In this document: one piece after another, positions 1-8,383 of the stretch
How positions within the stretch are numbered: the stretch's first letter is position 1
Layout of the letters: each line of letters begins with the position of its first letter
DNA from: UBA7398 sp964597305
GTDB lineage: Bacteria; Actinomycetota; Actinomycetes; Nanopelagicales; Nanopelagicaceae
Reading direction: 5' to 3'
Assembly: GCA_964597305.1 (NCBI GenBank)
Contig: CAZQWU010000025.1
Span: 1-17,000 of the forward strand
Length of the DNA: 17,000 bases
Notes under the pieces: model-generated
What the model was told of the DNA's origin: nothing
The model's input: the letters and a program-made list of their open reading frames with translations, nothing else
Database searches by the model: none
Made by a program: the position numbers and the translations under genes

Positions 1-14
1 AAGAGACGGTCATC

Positions 15-1298
15 ATGGACAACATTTCACCAGCATCGGCTCTTATCGGGGATCCAGCAAAGTACGGTCGGGTTGCTGAAGATGGCACAGTATTTGTCAT
101 CACAGGTGATGGTGAAAAACCTGTTGGTTCGTATCCAGGTAAAACTGCGGAAGAGGCGCTCGCCTATTTTGTTCGCAAATTCGAAGCTGTTGCTTCAGAA
201 GTAGCCCTCCTTGCCGCTCGAATAAAAAGCGGTGCCATGGTGCCTTCGGATGCCCATGCAGCGGTTGAAAAATTGCGACATCAAGCAAAGAATTTAAACG
301 GCGTAGGAAATCTTGCTGCACTTCATCTCTCAGTAGAACAAATACCTGCGCTTATAGAGGAACATAAATCAATCTATGAGGCGCGCAAAGCAGCAGAGGC
401 AGCGGCAAAAGCAGTGAAGAAGGCGGAAGCCATTGCCGCGAAAGAGAAAATTGTTGCCGAGGCGGAAATGCACGCGCTATCAGAGAATTGGAAACTGACG
501 AGTGAGCGTTTGAAAGAGTTATTAGAGGAATGGAAGAAGGCGCCACGGTTAGATAAGAAGAGTGATAGTGAATTGTGGAAGCGTTTCTCCTCTTCGCGAA
601 ATAAATTTGATAAGCGACGCCGTCAACATTTTGCAACGCTTATTGCTCAACAAACTCAAGTAAAAAATGCGAAAGAGCAGATTGTGGCTACCGCTGAATC
701 ACTGGCACATTCCACTGATTGGTTAACAACTGCCCGTAAATACAAATCACTCATGGATCAATGGAAGGCATCCGGTCGCGGAAAAAAATCTGACGATGCG
801 AAGTTATGGGCACGATTTAAAGCAGCTCAGGACACTTTCTTTGCTGCCAAAAATGCTGATATGGAAAAACGACAAGGTTCCATGACGGAGAATCTGGCAA
901 AGCGAGAAGCGTTGATTATTGAATGTGAAGCGCTTTTGCCTATATCCAACCTTGATGATGCTAAGAAGAAATTCCGCGATTTGGATACCCAATGGCGAAA
1001 AATCGGTTTAACTGATCGAGTTAAACGCGCCCCGCTTGATAAACGATTCGCAGCCGTTGCACAGGCGATCGAAGAAGCTAAGAAAGAACATCTTCGCAAG
1101 ACTGATCCCACCGCAAAAGCTCGGGCTAATGATGTTGTTTCACAATTAGCCGCGGCGGTAGAAAATTACGAAAAGCAGGCGCAGAAAGCCGAGGCCGCTG
1201 GAAACCTCAAGAAAGCCGAAGAGCTTCGTGAAGCAGCAGCTGCCCGACGACTGTGGCTGGCAGAAGCAGAAAAGGGCTTAACCGAGTTCTCTCACTAA
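15..1298 (+). CDS. DUF349-domain coiled-coil protein
   Basis: The 427-residue protein has no signal peptide or membrane segment and is probably cytoplasmic. Residues 120-155 are rich in Ala, Glu and Lys and look like a long charged helix. Three related helical units follow at about 159-205, 236-283 and 313-360. Each carries the DUF349 pattern: a Trp, then about 12 residues on a second Trp followed by Lys, then a Leu-Trp-x-Arg-Phe or Lys-Arg-Phe element. The third unit has lost some of the Trp residues. The C-terminus (365-420) is again Ala/Glu/Lys-rich and probably coiled-coil. The biochemical role of DUF349 is unknown; a nucleic-acid or ribosome-associated role is only a guess. The gene converges on rel with 22 bp between the stop codons and no obvious hairpin there. 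The ATG at 15 has a weak purine tract (AAGAGACGG) upstream, and its promoter lies outside the window. Confidence 0.85.
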   Translation: MDNISPASALIGDPAKYGRVAEDGTVFVITGDGEKPVGSYPGKTAEEALAYFVRKFEAVASEVALLAARIKSGAMVPSDAHAAVEKLRHQAKNLNGVGNLAALHLSVEQIPALIEEHKSIYEARKAAEAAAKAVKKAEAIAAKEKIVAEAEMHALSENWKLTSERLKELLEEWKKAPRLDKKSDSELWKRFSSSRNKFDKRRRQHFATLIAQQTQVKNAKEQIVATAESLAHSTDWLTTARKYKSLMDQWKASGRGKKSDDAKLWARFKAAQDTFFAAKNADMEKRQGSMTENLAKREALIIECEALLPISNLDDAKKKFRDLDTQWRKIGLTDRVKRAPLDKRFAAVAQAIEEAKKEHLRKTDPTAKARANDVVSQLAAAVENYEKQAQKAEAAGNLKKAEELREAAAARRLWLAEAEKGLTEFSH

Positions 1299-1320
1299 GT
1301 TCTGACCTTTGGCGTTGGAA

Positions 1321-3522
1321 TTAGTTATTTGTCACTCGATAAACGTCATAAACCCCATCGACCATGCGTACTGCCGATAGGACTGAATCTAGATGGGAAG
1401 CATCGGCCATTTCGAACGAGAATCGCGAATAGGCTGTTCGGTCTTTTGCGGTCGTGACAGATGCGCTCAAAATATTCACTTGTTGATCTGATAATGCTCG
1501 CGTTACATCAGAGAGCAAGCGAGCGCGATCGAGCGCTTCCACTTGGATATTAACGAGATAAACGCTTTTCGCGTGCGGGTCCCATTTCACAGCGACGATA
1601 CGATCTCCTTGATGGCGTTTGAGATCATCAACATTGACGCATGTTGTTCGATGAACGCTCACACCACTTCCGCGAGTGATAAATCCGGTGATTTCATCAC
1701 CAGGAACAGGTGTGCAGCAGCGAGCAAGTTTCACGAGGACATCACCGACACCTTCGACGATGACTCCTGACGAACTGCGTAATTCAGATGCGAAATGTGC
1801 ATTGCCAGTAATGACCTCTGGAATGGGATCTTCGTGTGAATCATCAACGCCAAGCGTTGTTATTAATTTGTCGACCACGTTTTGACTTGATACATGGCCA
1901 TCGCCCACAGCCGAATACAGCGACTCTATATCGGGATAATGCAATTCGTGCGCTAGCTCCAAAAGGGCATGGCTAGCAAATATTTTTTGAAGTGGTAAGC
2001 CAGCCTTGCGCATCTGGCGCGCTATAGATTCACGTCCTGCGTCAATCGCCTCTTCTCGTCGCTCCTTGGTAAACCAGGATTTGATCTTTGAACGGGCTCG
2101 CGCAGATTTAACGAAAGTGAGCCAGTCACGCGACGGACCTGCGCTGGGACTCTTATTCGTCACTACCTCGACAACATCGCCATTGTTTAATCGCGCTTCC
2201 AGAGGCACCAATTTTCCGTTGACTTTTGCGCCGACACATTTATTTCCTACTTCGGTATGTACCGCATACGCGAAATCAACTGGCGTTGATCCTGCCGGTA
2301 GCGCGATAACACTCCCTTTGGGGGTGAAAACAAATACTTCGGGTGAACTAACTTCATACCGCAACGTGTCGAGAAACTCATTGGCATCAACAGTTTCTTG
2401 CTGCCATTCATGAAGTTGCTTCAGCCAGAGCATATCTGCGGTGCCTAAATCACCCTTGTCGTCTTTTCGTCGATCATCTTTACGCCATTCGCGACCGAGT
2501 TTGTATTTCCAATGCGCCGCAATACCAAATTCGGCGCGAGCGTGCATGTCATATGTACGAATTTGAATTTCAACCGCTCGACCATTTGGACCTATTACAG
2601 TGGTATGTAATGATTGATAAAGATTAAATTTCGGCATCGCGATGTAATCTTTAAAACGCCCAGGGACTGGACTCCATCGCGCATGTACCGCACCGAGCAC
2701 TGCATAACAATCACGCACATCCTCAACCAAGATTCGAACTCCTACCAGATCATAAATATCTTGAAATTCTCTGCCGCGAAGAACCATTTTTTGATAGACG
2801 CTATAGAGATGTTTTTGCCGGGCTGTTACTTCAGCTTTGATTCGTTCATCTTTCATATCAGACGTGAGCGCATCGACAACAACTGCCGTCATTTTTGCTC
2901 GTTCGGGCGAGCGTTCAGTAATAAGTCGTTCAATCTCTTCATATTTCTTCGGTTCTAATGTTTTAAATGACAAGTCTTCGAGTTCCCATTTCAAAGAATT
3001 GATTCCGAGACGATTTGCTAATGGTGCGTAAATTTCCAGTGTTTCTTTCGCTTTTCGTTGCGCAGATTCCACCGGAACAAATTGCCACGTTCGCGCATTA
3101 TGGAGCCGATCGCAGAGTTTGATGACAAGTACTCGAATATCGCGCGACATTGCTACGACCATTTTGCGAACAGTTTCAGCTTCAGCCGTTGGTCCATAGG
3201 TCAACTTGTCGAGTTTGGTTACACCATCGACTAAATTCGCCACTTCATCACCAAAATCTCGTCGAACATCAGCGAGGGAATAGGGGGTGTCCTCTACCGT
3301 GTCATGCAAGAGTGCCGCAATGATGGTTGCAACATCAAGACCGAGTTCAGCAAGTATTTCGGCAACCGCGACCGGATGAGTTATATACGGATCACCTGAT
3401 TTTCGTAATTGCCCTTCATGGGCACGATCAGCTGTTTCAAATGCTCTCTCCAAAAGCGCAATGTCTGAGCGATGTGCGCTCTTGCGCAAGCGCTTTACGA
3501 TCGAATCGATAGAAGCGCTCAT
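1321..3522 (-). CDS. relA: Bifunctional (p)ppGpp synthetase/hydrolase, RelA/SpoT homologue
   Basis: This is the long RSH enzyme of the stringent response. It makes (p)ppGpp from ATP and GDP/GTP when ribosomes stall on uncharged tRNA, and it also hydrolyses the alarmone. The 733 residues show all expected domains. The HD hydrolase has His49, the HD pair 73-74 and Asp138 in CDRLHN. The synthetase spans about 235-345 and contains RFKD at 289-292, the RxKD form typical of bifunctional enzymes, followed by YQSLHTTV. A TGS domain lies at about 395-456. The zinc-finger/helical region carries ARCCTPVPGDEITG (600-613), with a later His624 and Cys628. The ACT domain covers about 655-730. Both active sites look intact. 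The ATG is 6 bp after the secF stop with no clear Shine-Dalgarno, so translation is probably coupled to secF. In many actinobacteria apt lies between secF and rel; it is absent here. Confidence 0.97.
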   Translation of the reverse strand: MSASIDSIVKRLRKSAHRSDIALLERAFETADRAHEGQLRKSGDPYITHPVAVAEILAELGLDVATIIAALLHDTVEDTPYSLADVRRDFGDEVANLVDGVTKLDKLTYGPTAEAETVRKMVVAMSRDIRVLVIKLCDRLHNARTWQFVPVESAQRKAKETLEIYAPLANRLGINSLKWELEDLSFKTLEPKKYEEIERLITERSPERAKMTAVVVDALTSDMKDERIKAEVTARQKHLYSVYQKMVLRGREFQDIYDLVGVRILVEDVRDCYAVLGAVHARWSPVPGRFKDYIAMPKFNLYQSLHTTVIGPNGRAVEIQIRTYDMHARAEFGIAAHWKYKLGREWRKDDRRKDDKGDLGTADMLWLKQLHEWQQETVDANEFLDTLRYEVSSPEVFVFTPKGSVIALPAGSTPVDFAYAVHTEVGNKCVGAKVNGKLVPLEARLNNGDVVEVVTNKSPSAGPSRDWLTFVKSARARSKIKSWFTKERREEAIDAGRESIARQMRKAGLPLQKIFASHALLELAHELHYPDIESLYSAVGDGHVSSQNVVDKLITTLGVDDSHEDPIPEVITGNAHFASELRSSSGVIVEGVGDVLVKLARCCTPVPGDEITGFITRGSGVSVHRTTCVNVDDLKRHQGDRIVAVKWDPHAKSVYLVNIQVEALDRARLLSDVTRALSDQQVNILSASVTTAKDRTAYSRFSFEMADASHLDSVLSAVRMVDGVYDVYRVTNN

Positions 3523-3528
3523 AGGAAA

Positions 3529-4614
3529 TTACTTACGGTGTTTGCGTTTCCGTTTAGGTTGATTCCGAGGTCCACGTGGACCATCAAAAACCGTTGTTGC
3601 GACCGGAGTCGATAGGCCCTGGGCGACATTCGACATTGCTGGTGCGGCTGCCCCACCACGTGCCGCAACGCGTTTGTGTAGCGCTTGCATTGCAGGTTCA
3701 CGTTCGCGCAGTTGCGCTAAAAGTGGCGTAGCGATAAATATCGATGAGTATGTTCCTGTTGCCAGACCAATAAAGAGAGCCAGGCTGAGATCTTTTAATG
3801 TTCCAGCGCCAAGGAGACCTGCACCAACAAACAAGATAGATCCCACAGGTAACAAAGCAATGAGTGAGGTATTAAACGACCGAACGAGAGTTTGATTCAC
3901 TGCAAGATTTGCCGCTTGCGAATAGGTCATCTTCGACGCCGATGTAATAGTTCGCGTATTTTCTCGCACTTTGTCGAAGACCACCACGGTGTCATAGAGC
4001 GAATACCCCAAGATCGTGAGGAAACCGATAACCGTTGCCGGCGTAACGTCAAAGCCCACTAATGCATATATTCCCACAGTAATGAAAACGTCATGGATAA
4101 CCGCAACGATCGCCGAGAACGCCATCTTTGGTTCAAATGCCATCGCAAGATACAACATCACGACAACAATAAATCCGATGAGACCATACACCGCTTTTCG
4201 AGTGATCTCTTTGCCCCATGATGGTCCGATGCTTTGTGTATCAATAGATTCCACGGTTACCTTAAATGTGGCAGCGAGTGCATCCTGAACAGCATTTGTT
4301 GTTGCATTATCAAGTGATCCAGTTTGTATCCGCAATTTGTTATTGCCAACTGTCTGCACAATAGCTTCCGAGGTAACACCGGCTGCTGACACTGCTTGGC
4401 GGGCGGCTTCTACCGAGACTGTTGGTGAGGTTACGGTAAATGCTGATCCACCTTTAAATTCAATACCAAGTTTGAGACCCTGCAAGCCCAAAGCGAGGAC
4501 TGACGCGAGAATTAACAAGCCAGAGAGTGCATACCAACGACGTCGTTTACCAATGAAATCAATTGATGTTTCACCGCGATAAAGGCGACCGCCAATTCCC
4601 GATAGTGATGCCAT
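3529..4614 (-). CDS. secF: Protein translocase subunit SecF
   Basis: SecF is an inner-membrane RND-type accessory subunit that, with SecD, uses the proton gradient to help pull exported proteins out of SecYEG. From the ATG at 4614 the protein has 361 residues. A first membrane helix (about 28-45) is followed by the SecF signature IEFKGG (51-56), an extracytoplasmic P4 domain, and five more helices between about 140 and 300. One of these carries GYSLYDTVVVFDKVREN (203-219), with the conserved Asp208. The tail after 305 is Arg/Lys-rich and ends in a run of basic residues, so it is cytoplasmic. The start is 1 bp after the secD TGA. An in-frame ATG at 4626 would overlap secD by 11 bp and has AAAGG directly abutting it, so the true start is open by four codons. 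The gene is in the usual secD–secF–rel order. Confidence 0.95.
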   Translation of the reverse strand: MASLSGIGGRLYRGETSIDFIGKRRRWYALSGLLILASVLALGLQGLKLGIEFKGGSAFTVTSPTVSVEAARQAVSAAGVTSEAIVQTVGNNKLRIQTGSLDNATTNAVQDALAATFKVTVESIDTQSIGPSWGKEITRKAVYGLIGFIVVVMLYLAMAFEPKMAFSAIVAVIHDVFITVGIYALVGFDVTPATVIGFLTILGYSLYDTVVVFDKVRENTRTITSASKMTYSQAANLAVNQTLVRSFNTSLIALLPVGSILFVGAGLLGAGTLKDLSLALFIGLATGTYSSIFIATPLLAQLREREPAMQALHKRVAARGGAAAPAMSNVAQGLSTPVATTVFDGPRGPRNQPKRKRKHRK

Positions 4615-4615
4615 C

Positions 4616-6139
4616 TCACTCACCATCCTTTGCTTGAGAAACTCCAAGGCTTCGTTGTGAAAATCCACTCAAGGAATGCCCGCTCGCAAAGAAATGCCGC
4701 GATGCAAGCAAAGTTAATAATGGCTTCGTAAAGAAGAAGACCACAATGAGGTCGACCACAGTTGTTAGTCCTAATGTGAAGGCAAAACCTCGGACGCCAC
4801 CAACGGCAAAGACATAGAGCAGAACTGCTGCAATCATCGAAACCAAGTCAGCGACAACAATGGTGCGTCGAGCTCTCGCCCATCCTGTTTCAACTGCAGA
4901 TCGCAGAGATCGTCCCTCTCGGACTTCATCTCGTAACCGCTCGAAGTACACAATGAACGAGTCGGCAGTAATACCGATCGACACAATTGCACCCGCAATT
5001 CCTGCCAGAGTTAAGGTGAAGCCAATCGTTTCGCCCAACACTAAGAAGAGCGCGTACATGATGGCTGAAGCAACTAATAAAGAACCTACCGAGACCAAGC
5101 CAAGACCGCGGTAATACAGGAGTGAATAAAGCACAACGAGTAATAACCCAATTCCGCCGGCGAGAAGTCCGCCATGGAGTTGATCATTACCTAACGTTGG
5201 TGAAATCTGTTGAACTTCGCCACGATCAAACGCCAATGGCAGTGCACCATATTTCAAAACATTTGCTAGATCTGTTGCATCGGTTTGAGTGAAGCTACCG
5301 GTAATTTGCGCATTTCCCGCGGTGATGGCCTCGTTAATGCGCGGCGCTGAAACAACTAACCCGTCGAGAACGATTGCTACTTGATTTTGTGGCGTTACCA
5401 AACTGACAACGCGCGTGGTCAATGCGCCAAATTTCGACGTACCTTCATTGGTGAAATTGAGAAGTACATACCAACCGGCCGCGCCTTGTTGGTCAATCGT
5501 CGCCGCTGCCTTGGCAACATCGCGACCGACAACTTCAGCCGGCGCTAATACATATTTATTAATACCAGCACGATCACAGGCAACAATTGTTGCTGCTGGA
5601 TCATCACCACCTGATGTCTGTCGATTGGTCGCTATCGAACAATCGAGAGCTGCAAATTTCGCTGCGGCATCTGCTGTTACCCCCGCAGGTAGCGTTGCGG
5701 TGGCGGTATCGCTGGAGAGTGACTTTGCATTCGCAGTTCCTTCAGCAAGAACTTGTCGGAAGCGCAGTTCAGCAGTTTGGCCCACTAATTCCACAACTCG
5801 TCGGCCAGTTTCTCCAGGCACGGAGATCACAATCTGACGATTGACACCACTTCCTTGTGAAGCAACTTCTGCCTCAGCAACGCCAAGTGAGTTGACACGT
5901 TGGCGAATAATTCCTACCGCTTGATCAATAGCATCGCTCGTCACTTTTCCGGTTTCGCCAGGAGCGATACGAGGTTGAAGAGTGACGCTCGTTCCTCCTC
6001 GAAGATCGAGCCCTAACTTGACCGCAGTTGCACCTTGAACGAATGCGATCGCAAAAAGCGCGACGATCGAAAGAAAAAGAATGCCGATAGTTCGACCAGC
6101 GTGGCCATGTGAAGAGGTTCTGCTATGAGGCATAGACAT
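4616..6139 (-). CDS. secD: Protein translocase subunit SecD
   Basis: SecD is the larger partner of SecF in the proton-driven translocation motor. With the ATG at 6139 the protein has 507 residues. A membrane helix at about 17-38 is followed by the SecD signature LDLRGG (44-49). A large extracytoplasmic P1 region runs to about 320, with the conserved ALPLAFDRGEV segment at 299-309. Five C-terminal helices then carry the SecD hallmark GIAGAIVSIGITADSFIVYF (380-399); Asp393 corresponds to the conserved proton-relay Asp. The start is 11 bp downstream of the ruvB stop. A second ATG two codons in (6133) is equally possible, and no Shine-Dalgarno is visible for either. The same frame stays open upstream into ruvB, but that extension is not SecD-like. 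yajC, which usually sits between ruvB and secD in actinobacteria, is missing. Confidence 0.95.
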   Translation of the reverse strand: MSMPHSRTSSHGHAGRTIGILFLSIVALFAIAFVQGATAVKLGLDLRGGTSVTLQPRIAPGETGKVTSDAIDQAVGIIRQRVNSLGVAEAEVASQGSGVNRQIVISVPGETGRRVVELVGQTAELRFRQVLAEGTANAKSLSSDTATATLPAGVTADAAAKFAALDCSIATNRQTSGGDDPAATIVACDRAGINKYVLAPAEVVGRDVAKAAATIDQQGAAGWYVLLNFTNEGTSKFGALTTRVVSLVTPQNQVAIVLDGLVVSAPRINEAITAGNAQITGSFTQTDATDLANVLKYGALPLAFDRGEVQQISPTLGNDQLHGGLLAGGIGLLLVVLYSLLYYRGLGLVSVGSLLVASAIMYALFLVLGETIGFTLTLAGIAGAIVSIGITADSFIVYFERLRDEVREGRSLRSAVETGWARARRTIVVADLVSMIAAVLLYVFAVGGVRGFAFTLGLTTVVDLIVVFFFTKPLLTLLASRHFFASGHSLSGFSQRSLGVSQAKDGE

Positions 6140-6150
6140 GAGAGCGCAGT

Positions 6151-7239
6151 CTAGGCATCTTCGCCAGGCATGTCGAAAATGGTTGGAGTGCTCTCCGGTG
6201 GAATTTTGCCAAGATGGCGCCATGCTGCCGGCGTTGCGATACGACCACGCGGAGATCGAGCGATAAATCCTGCTCGTACTAAGAATGGTTCTGCAACCGC
6301 CTCGACAGTTTCCATCTCCTCACCCACTGCAATTGCCAGCGTCGATAGCCCCACTGGTCCGCCATTAAATTTCTCAATCATCGCAGTGAGAACTGCAACA
6401 TCGAGTCGATCCAAGCCAAAGTCATCAACTTCGTACATGGTGAGCGCGTTCTGGGCATGTTCAAGATCAATACCACCATCGCCATGAACTTGTGCATAGT
6501 CGCGAACTCGCCGTAATAATCGATTTGCAATTCGTGGCGTACCCCGAGAGCGCCTTCCTATTTCATTCACTGCTCCGCCAGATATTGAAATATTCAATAA
6601 AGAGGCGCTGCGAGAAATAATGTCGCAGATATCTGAATCCTGATAAAAATCTAAGTGGGCAGTAAATCCAAACCGATCGCGAAGTGGCGCTGGTAATAAT
6701 CCTGCACGCGTTGTAGCTCCAACTAGCGTGAAGTGAGGTAGTTGGAGCGGAATAGCAGTTGCGCCAGGTCCTTTGCCCACAATGACATCGACGCGAAAAT
6801 CTTCCATCGCCATGTACAACATCTCTTCAGCAGGTCTTGCCATTCGATGAATTTCATCGAGGAAGAGAACTTCTCCCTCCGTTAATGACGAGAGAATTGA
6901 AGCGAGATCGCCAGCATGAGTAATTGCTGGTCCACTCGTTATACGAATAGGTGCTGACATCTCACTGGCAACAATCATTGCCAAGGTAGTTTTTCCTAGA
7001 CCGGGCGGTCCTGATAACAAAATATGATCTGCTGGCGCAGATCGTTCTCGCGCTGCGCGTAATAATAAATCGACTTGATCTTTAACGCGTTGTTGGCCAA
7101 CAAAGTCAGCAAGGCCTGTAGGGCGCAGCGCGCTTTCAAGTGATTGCTCTTCTACAGTTGCATGTGCATCCAATATCGGATCTCGTGAATTGGTATCTCG
7201 TGAATTGGAATTGCCTGAATGAGAAGAGGTAGACACCAT
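6151..7239 (-). CDS. ruvB: Holliday junction branch migration helicase RuvB
   Basis: RuvB is the AAA+ ATPase ring that drives Holliday junction branch migration with RuvA. The 362-residue protein has Walker A GPPGLGKT (77-84), Walker B LFLDEIHR (125-132), sensor 1 ATTR (175-178), the arginine-bearing RGTPRIANRLLRR segment (232-244) and a C-terminal winged-helix domain ending around TPAAWRHLG. All catalytic elements are intact. The N-terminus has about 20 extra polar residues before the RuvB core (LRPTGLADFVGQ at 38-49). They include a tandem NSRD repeat made by a 15-bp DNA duplication. The ATG overlaps the ruvA stop by one base (TAATG). A GGAG lies only 2 nt before the ATG and 5 nt before the next codon, GTG at 7236, which is a possible alternative start. 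Confidence 0.97.
   Translation of the reverse strand: MVSTSSHSGNSNSRDTNSRDPILDAHATVEEQSLESALRPTGLADFVGQQRVKDQVDLLLRAARERSAPADHILLSGPPGLGKTTLAMIVASEMSAPIRITSGPAITHAGDLASILSSLTEGEVLFLDEIHRMARPAEEMLYMAMEDFRVDVIVGKGPGATAIPLQLPHFTLVGATTRAGLLPAPLRDRFGFTAHLDFYQDSDICDIISRSASLLNISISGGAVNEIGRRSRGTPRIANRLLRRVRDYAQVHGDGGIDLEHAQNALTMYEVDDFGLDRLDVAVLTAMIEKFNGGPVGLSTLAIAVGEEMETVEAVAEPFLVRAGFIARSPRGRIATPAAWRHLGKIPPESTPTIFDMPGEDA
7181..7210 (-). repeat. Two-copy 15-bp tandem repeat in the ruvB N-terminus
   Basis: Two adjacent 15-bp units, 7181-7195 and 7196-7210, share 14 of 15 bases. Because the unit is a multiple of three it stays in frame and encodes a repeated Asn-Ser-Arg-Asp element in the disordered leader of RuvB, ahead of the conserved ATPase core. 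It looks like a recent slippage duplication in a segment under little constraint. Confidence 0.85.
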
Positions 7240-7832
7240 TACTCCGCTGCGTTACTGAGCGACATTTTGAGTAGTTCTGACAGCTCTCGATCGCCTGCTT
7301 TGTCACCTAGCGATGATTTCACTCGCTCAATGGCTCGTTCTGCATCCTTATTTTTATAGCCAAGACCGGTAAGTGCCGCGAGTAATTGTTCTGACCAGTT
7401 TTGTTGTGTCGTGGATTTCGATTGAAGAGTTTTACCGCTGACTTTATCTCGTAACTCAAGAATGAGACGTGATGCAACTTTCTTGCCAATTCCTGGTATT
7501 TTTTCAAGAATATGCGGGCTATCACTGACAATCGCATCCGCAATATCCTCCGGTGAAAATGCACTTAACATTGAAAGCGCAACTCGTGGCCCTACGCCAC
7601 TCACTGTTAAAAGTAGCTCAAAGAAATCTCGTGAATGGAAGTCGGCAAAACCAAAAAGTGAGATGGAATCTTCGCGAACGATCTGAGAGGTATGGAGGTT
7701 TAGTTTCTCCCCTACGGACACCGAGGATGCCAATACCGGTGTGACATGAATGCGATAGCCAACACCTGATACATCAACCACGATCTGGTTTATGGCAACG
7801 CTAGCAACCACTCCTGATAACGAGGCAATCAT
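7239..7832 (-). CDS. ruvA: Holliday junction DNA helicase subunit RuvA
   Basis: RuvA binds the four-way junction and loads RuvB. From the ATG at 7832 the protein has 197 residues, normal for the family. It begins MIASLSGVV and shows an N-terminal OB-fold (about 1-63) with the conserved VGYRIHV stretch. Two helix-hairpin-helix DNA-binding motifs follow, marked by LLTVSGVGPRVALSML and LEKIPGIGKKVASRLI. After a Ser/Thr/Gln linker comes the C-terminal RuvB-binding domain (LLAALTGLGYKNKDAERAI). The start overlaps the ruvC TGA as ATGA and has GAAGGA just upstream. The frame is open 21 codons further into ruvC, but that sequence is not RuvA-like, so it is excluded. The stop overlaps the ruvB ATG by one base. 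Confidence 0.97.
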   Translation of the reverse strand: MIASLSGVVASVAINQIVVDVSGVGYRIHVTPVLASSVSVGEKLNLHTSQIVREDSISLFGFADFHSRDFFELLLTVSGVGPRVALSMLSAFSPEDIADAIVSDSPHILEKIPGIGKKVASRLILELRDKVSGKTLQSKSTTQQNWSEQLLAALTGLGYKNKDAERAIERVKSSLGDKAGDRELSELLKMSLSNAAE

Positions 7833-8353
7833 TTCCTTCGCGCTCTCTCTTTCGCTACTGCCTGTGCAAGTCGGGCATTTCCATTGCCGCGCCAATAATG
7901 ACAGATAGCCAATGCCAACGCATCAGTACTATCAACGGGCTGCGGAATCGTTTTAAGTCGTAACAACTTCTTCACCATCTGGGCTACTTGTTTCTTATCC
8001 GCTCGACCCGAACCGGTTACCGCAGCCTTAACCTCACTCGGTGTATGCATCACTACCGGAATTCCACTTCGAGCTGCGATGAGAAGAGCAACACCGGCAG
8101 CTTGTCCGGTAGCCATAGCAGTCTTCACATTCAGTTGAGAAAAAACTCGTTCTATCGCTATCACATCCGGTTTACTTTTTTGAATCCAATCTTGTAACTC
8201 ACGTTCAAGGTGGAGAAGGCGTACTTCTATTGGTGAATCAGATTGCGTTCGAATAACGCCGACATCGACCATGGTGAGAGAGGAATGGTTATGTCCCTCA
8301 ATGACACCAATTCCACATCGAGTAAGTCCAGGGTCAACGCCAAGTATTCGCAC
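7829..8353 (-). CDS. ruvC: Crossover junction endodeoxyribonuclease RuvC
   Basis: RuvC is the dimeric nuclease that cuts Holliday junctions after RuvAB branch migration. The protein is 174 residues, the usual size. The RNase H-like fold is clear: MRILGVDPGLTRCGIGVI at the start, and a complete acidic catalytic set of Asp7, Glu68 (in AIERVF), Asp141 and Asp144 (DSTDALALAICH). The start codon is GTG at 8353; GGGG lies close upstream and gives only a weak Shine-Dalgarno. The 30-bp gap to the yebC stop holds a weak hairpin (GCCT/AGGC, 8361-8373). The gene overlaps ruvA by 4 bp, indicating coupled translation of ruvC and ruvA. The basic tail (KERARRK) is outside the conserved core. Confidence 0.97.
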   Translation of the reverse strand: MRILGVDPGLTRCGIGVIEGHNHSSLTMVDVGVIRTQSDSPIEVRLLHLERELQDWIQKSKPDVIAIERVFSQLNVKTAMATGQAAGVALLIAARSGIPVVMHTPSEVKAAVTGSGRADKKQVAQMVKKLLRLKTIPQPVDSTDALALAICHYWRGNGNARLAQAVAKERARRK

Positions 8354-8383
8354 TACCCCAGCCTATTGAAGGCATTAAATTAC

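Noticed and set aside
1299..1320. Bidirectional terminator between the DUF349 gene and rel
   Set aside because: The 22-bp convergent gap has no convincing stem or T-run.
5415..5837. 140-codon plus-strand open frame
   Set aside because: It is antisense to the secD periplasmic region; the Ala/Thr/Ser-rich translation is typical of a shadow frame.
6140..6223. N-terminal extension of SecD into ruvB
   Set aside because: The added 28 residues are His/Arg/Trp/Cys-rich, overlap the ruvB end in another frame, and precede a normal SecD start with its first membrane helix.
8361..8373. Hairpin between yebC and ruvC as a terminator
   Set aside because: The stem is only 4 bp with no U-tract; it is too weak to call, and the genes look co-transcribed.
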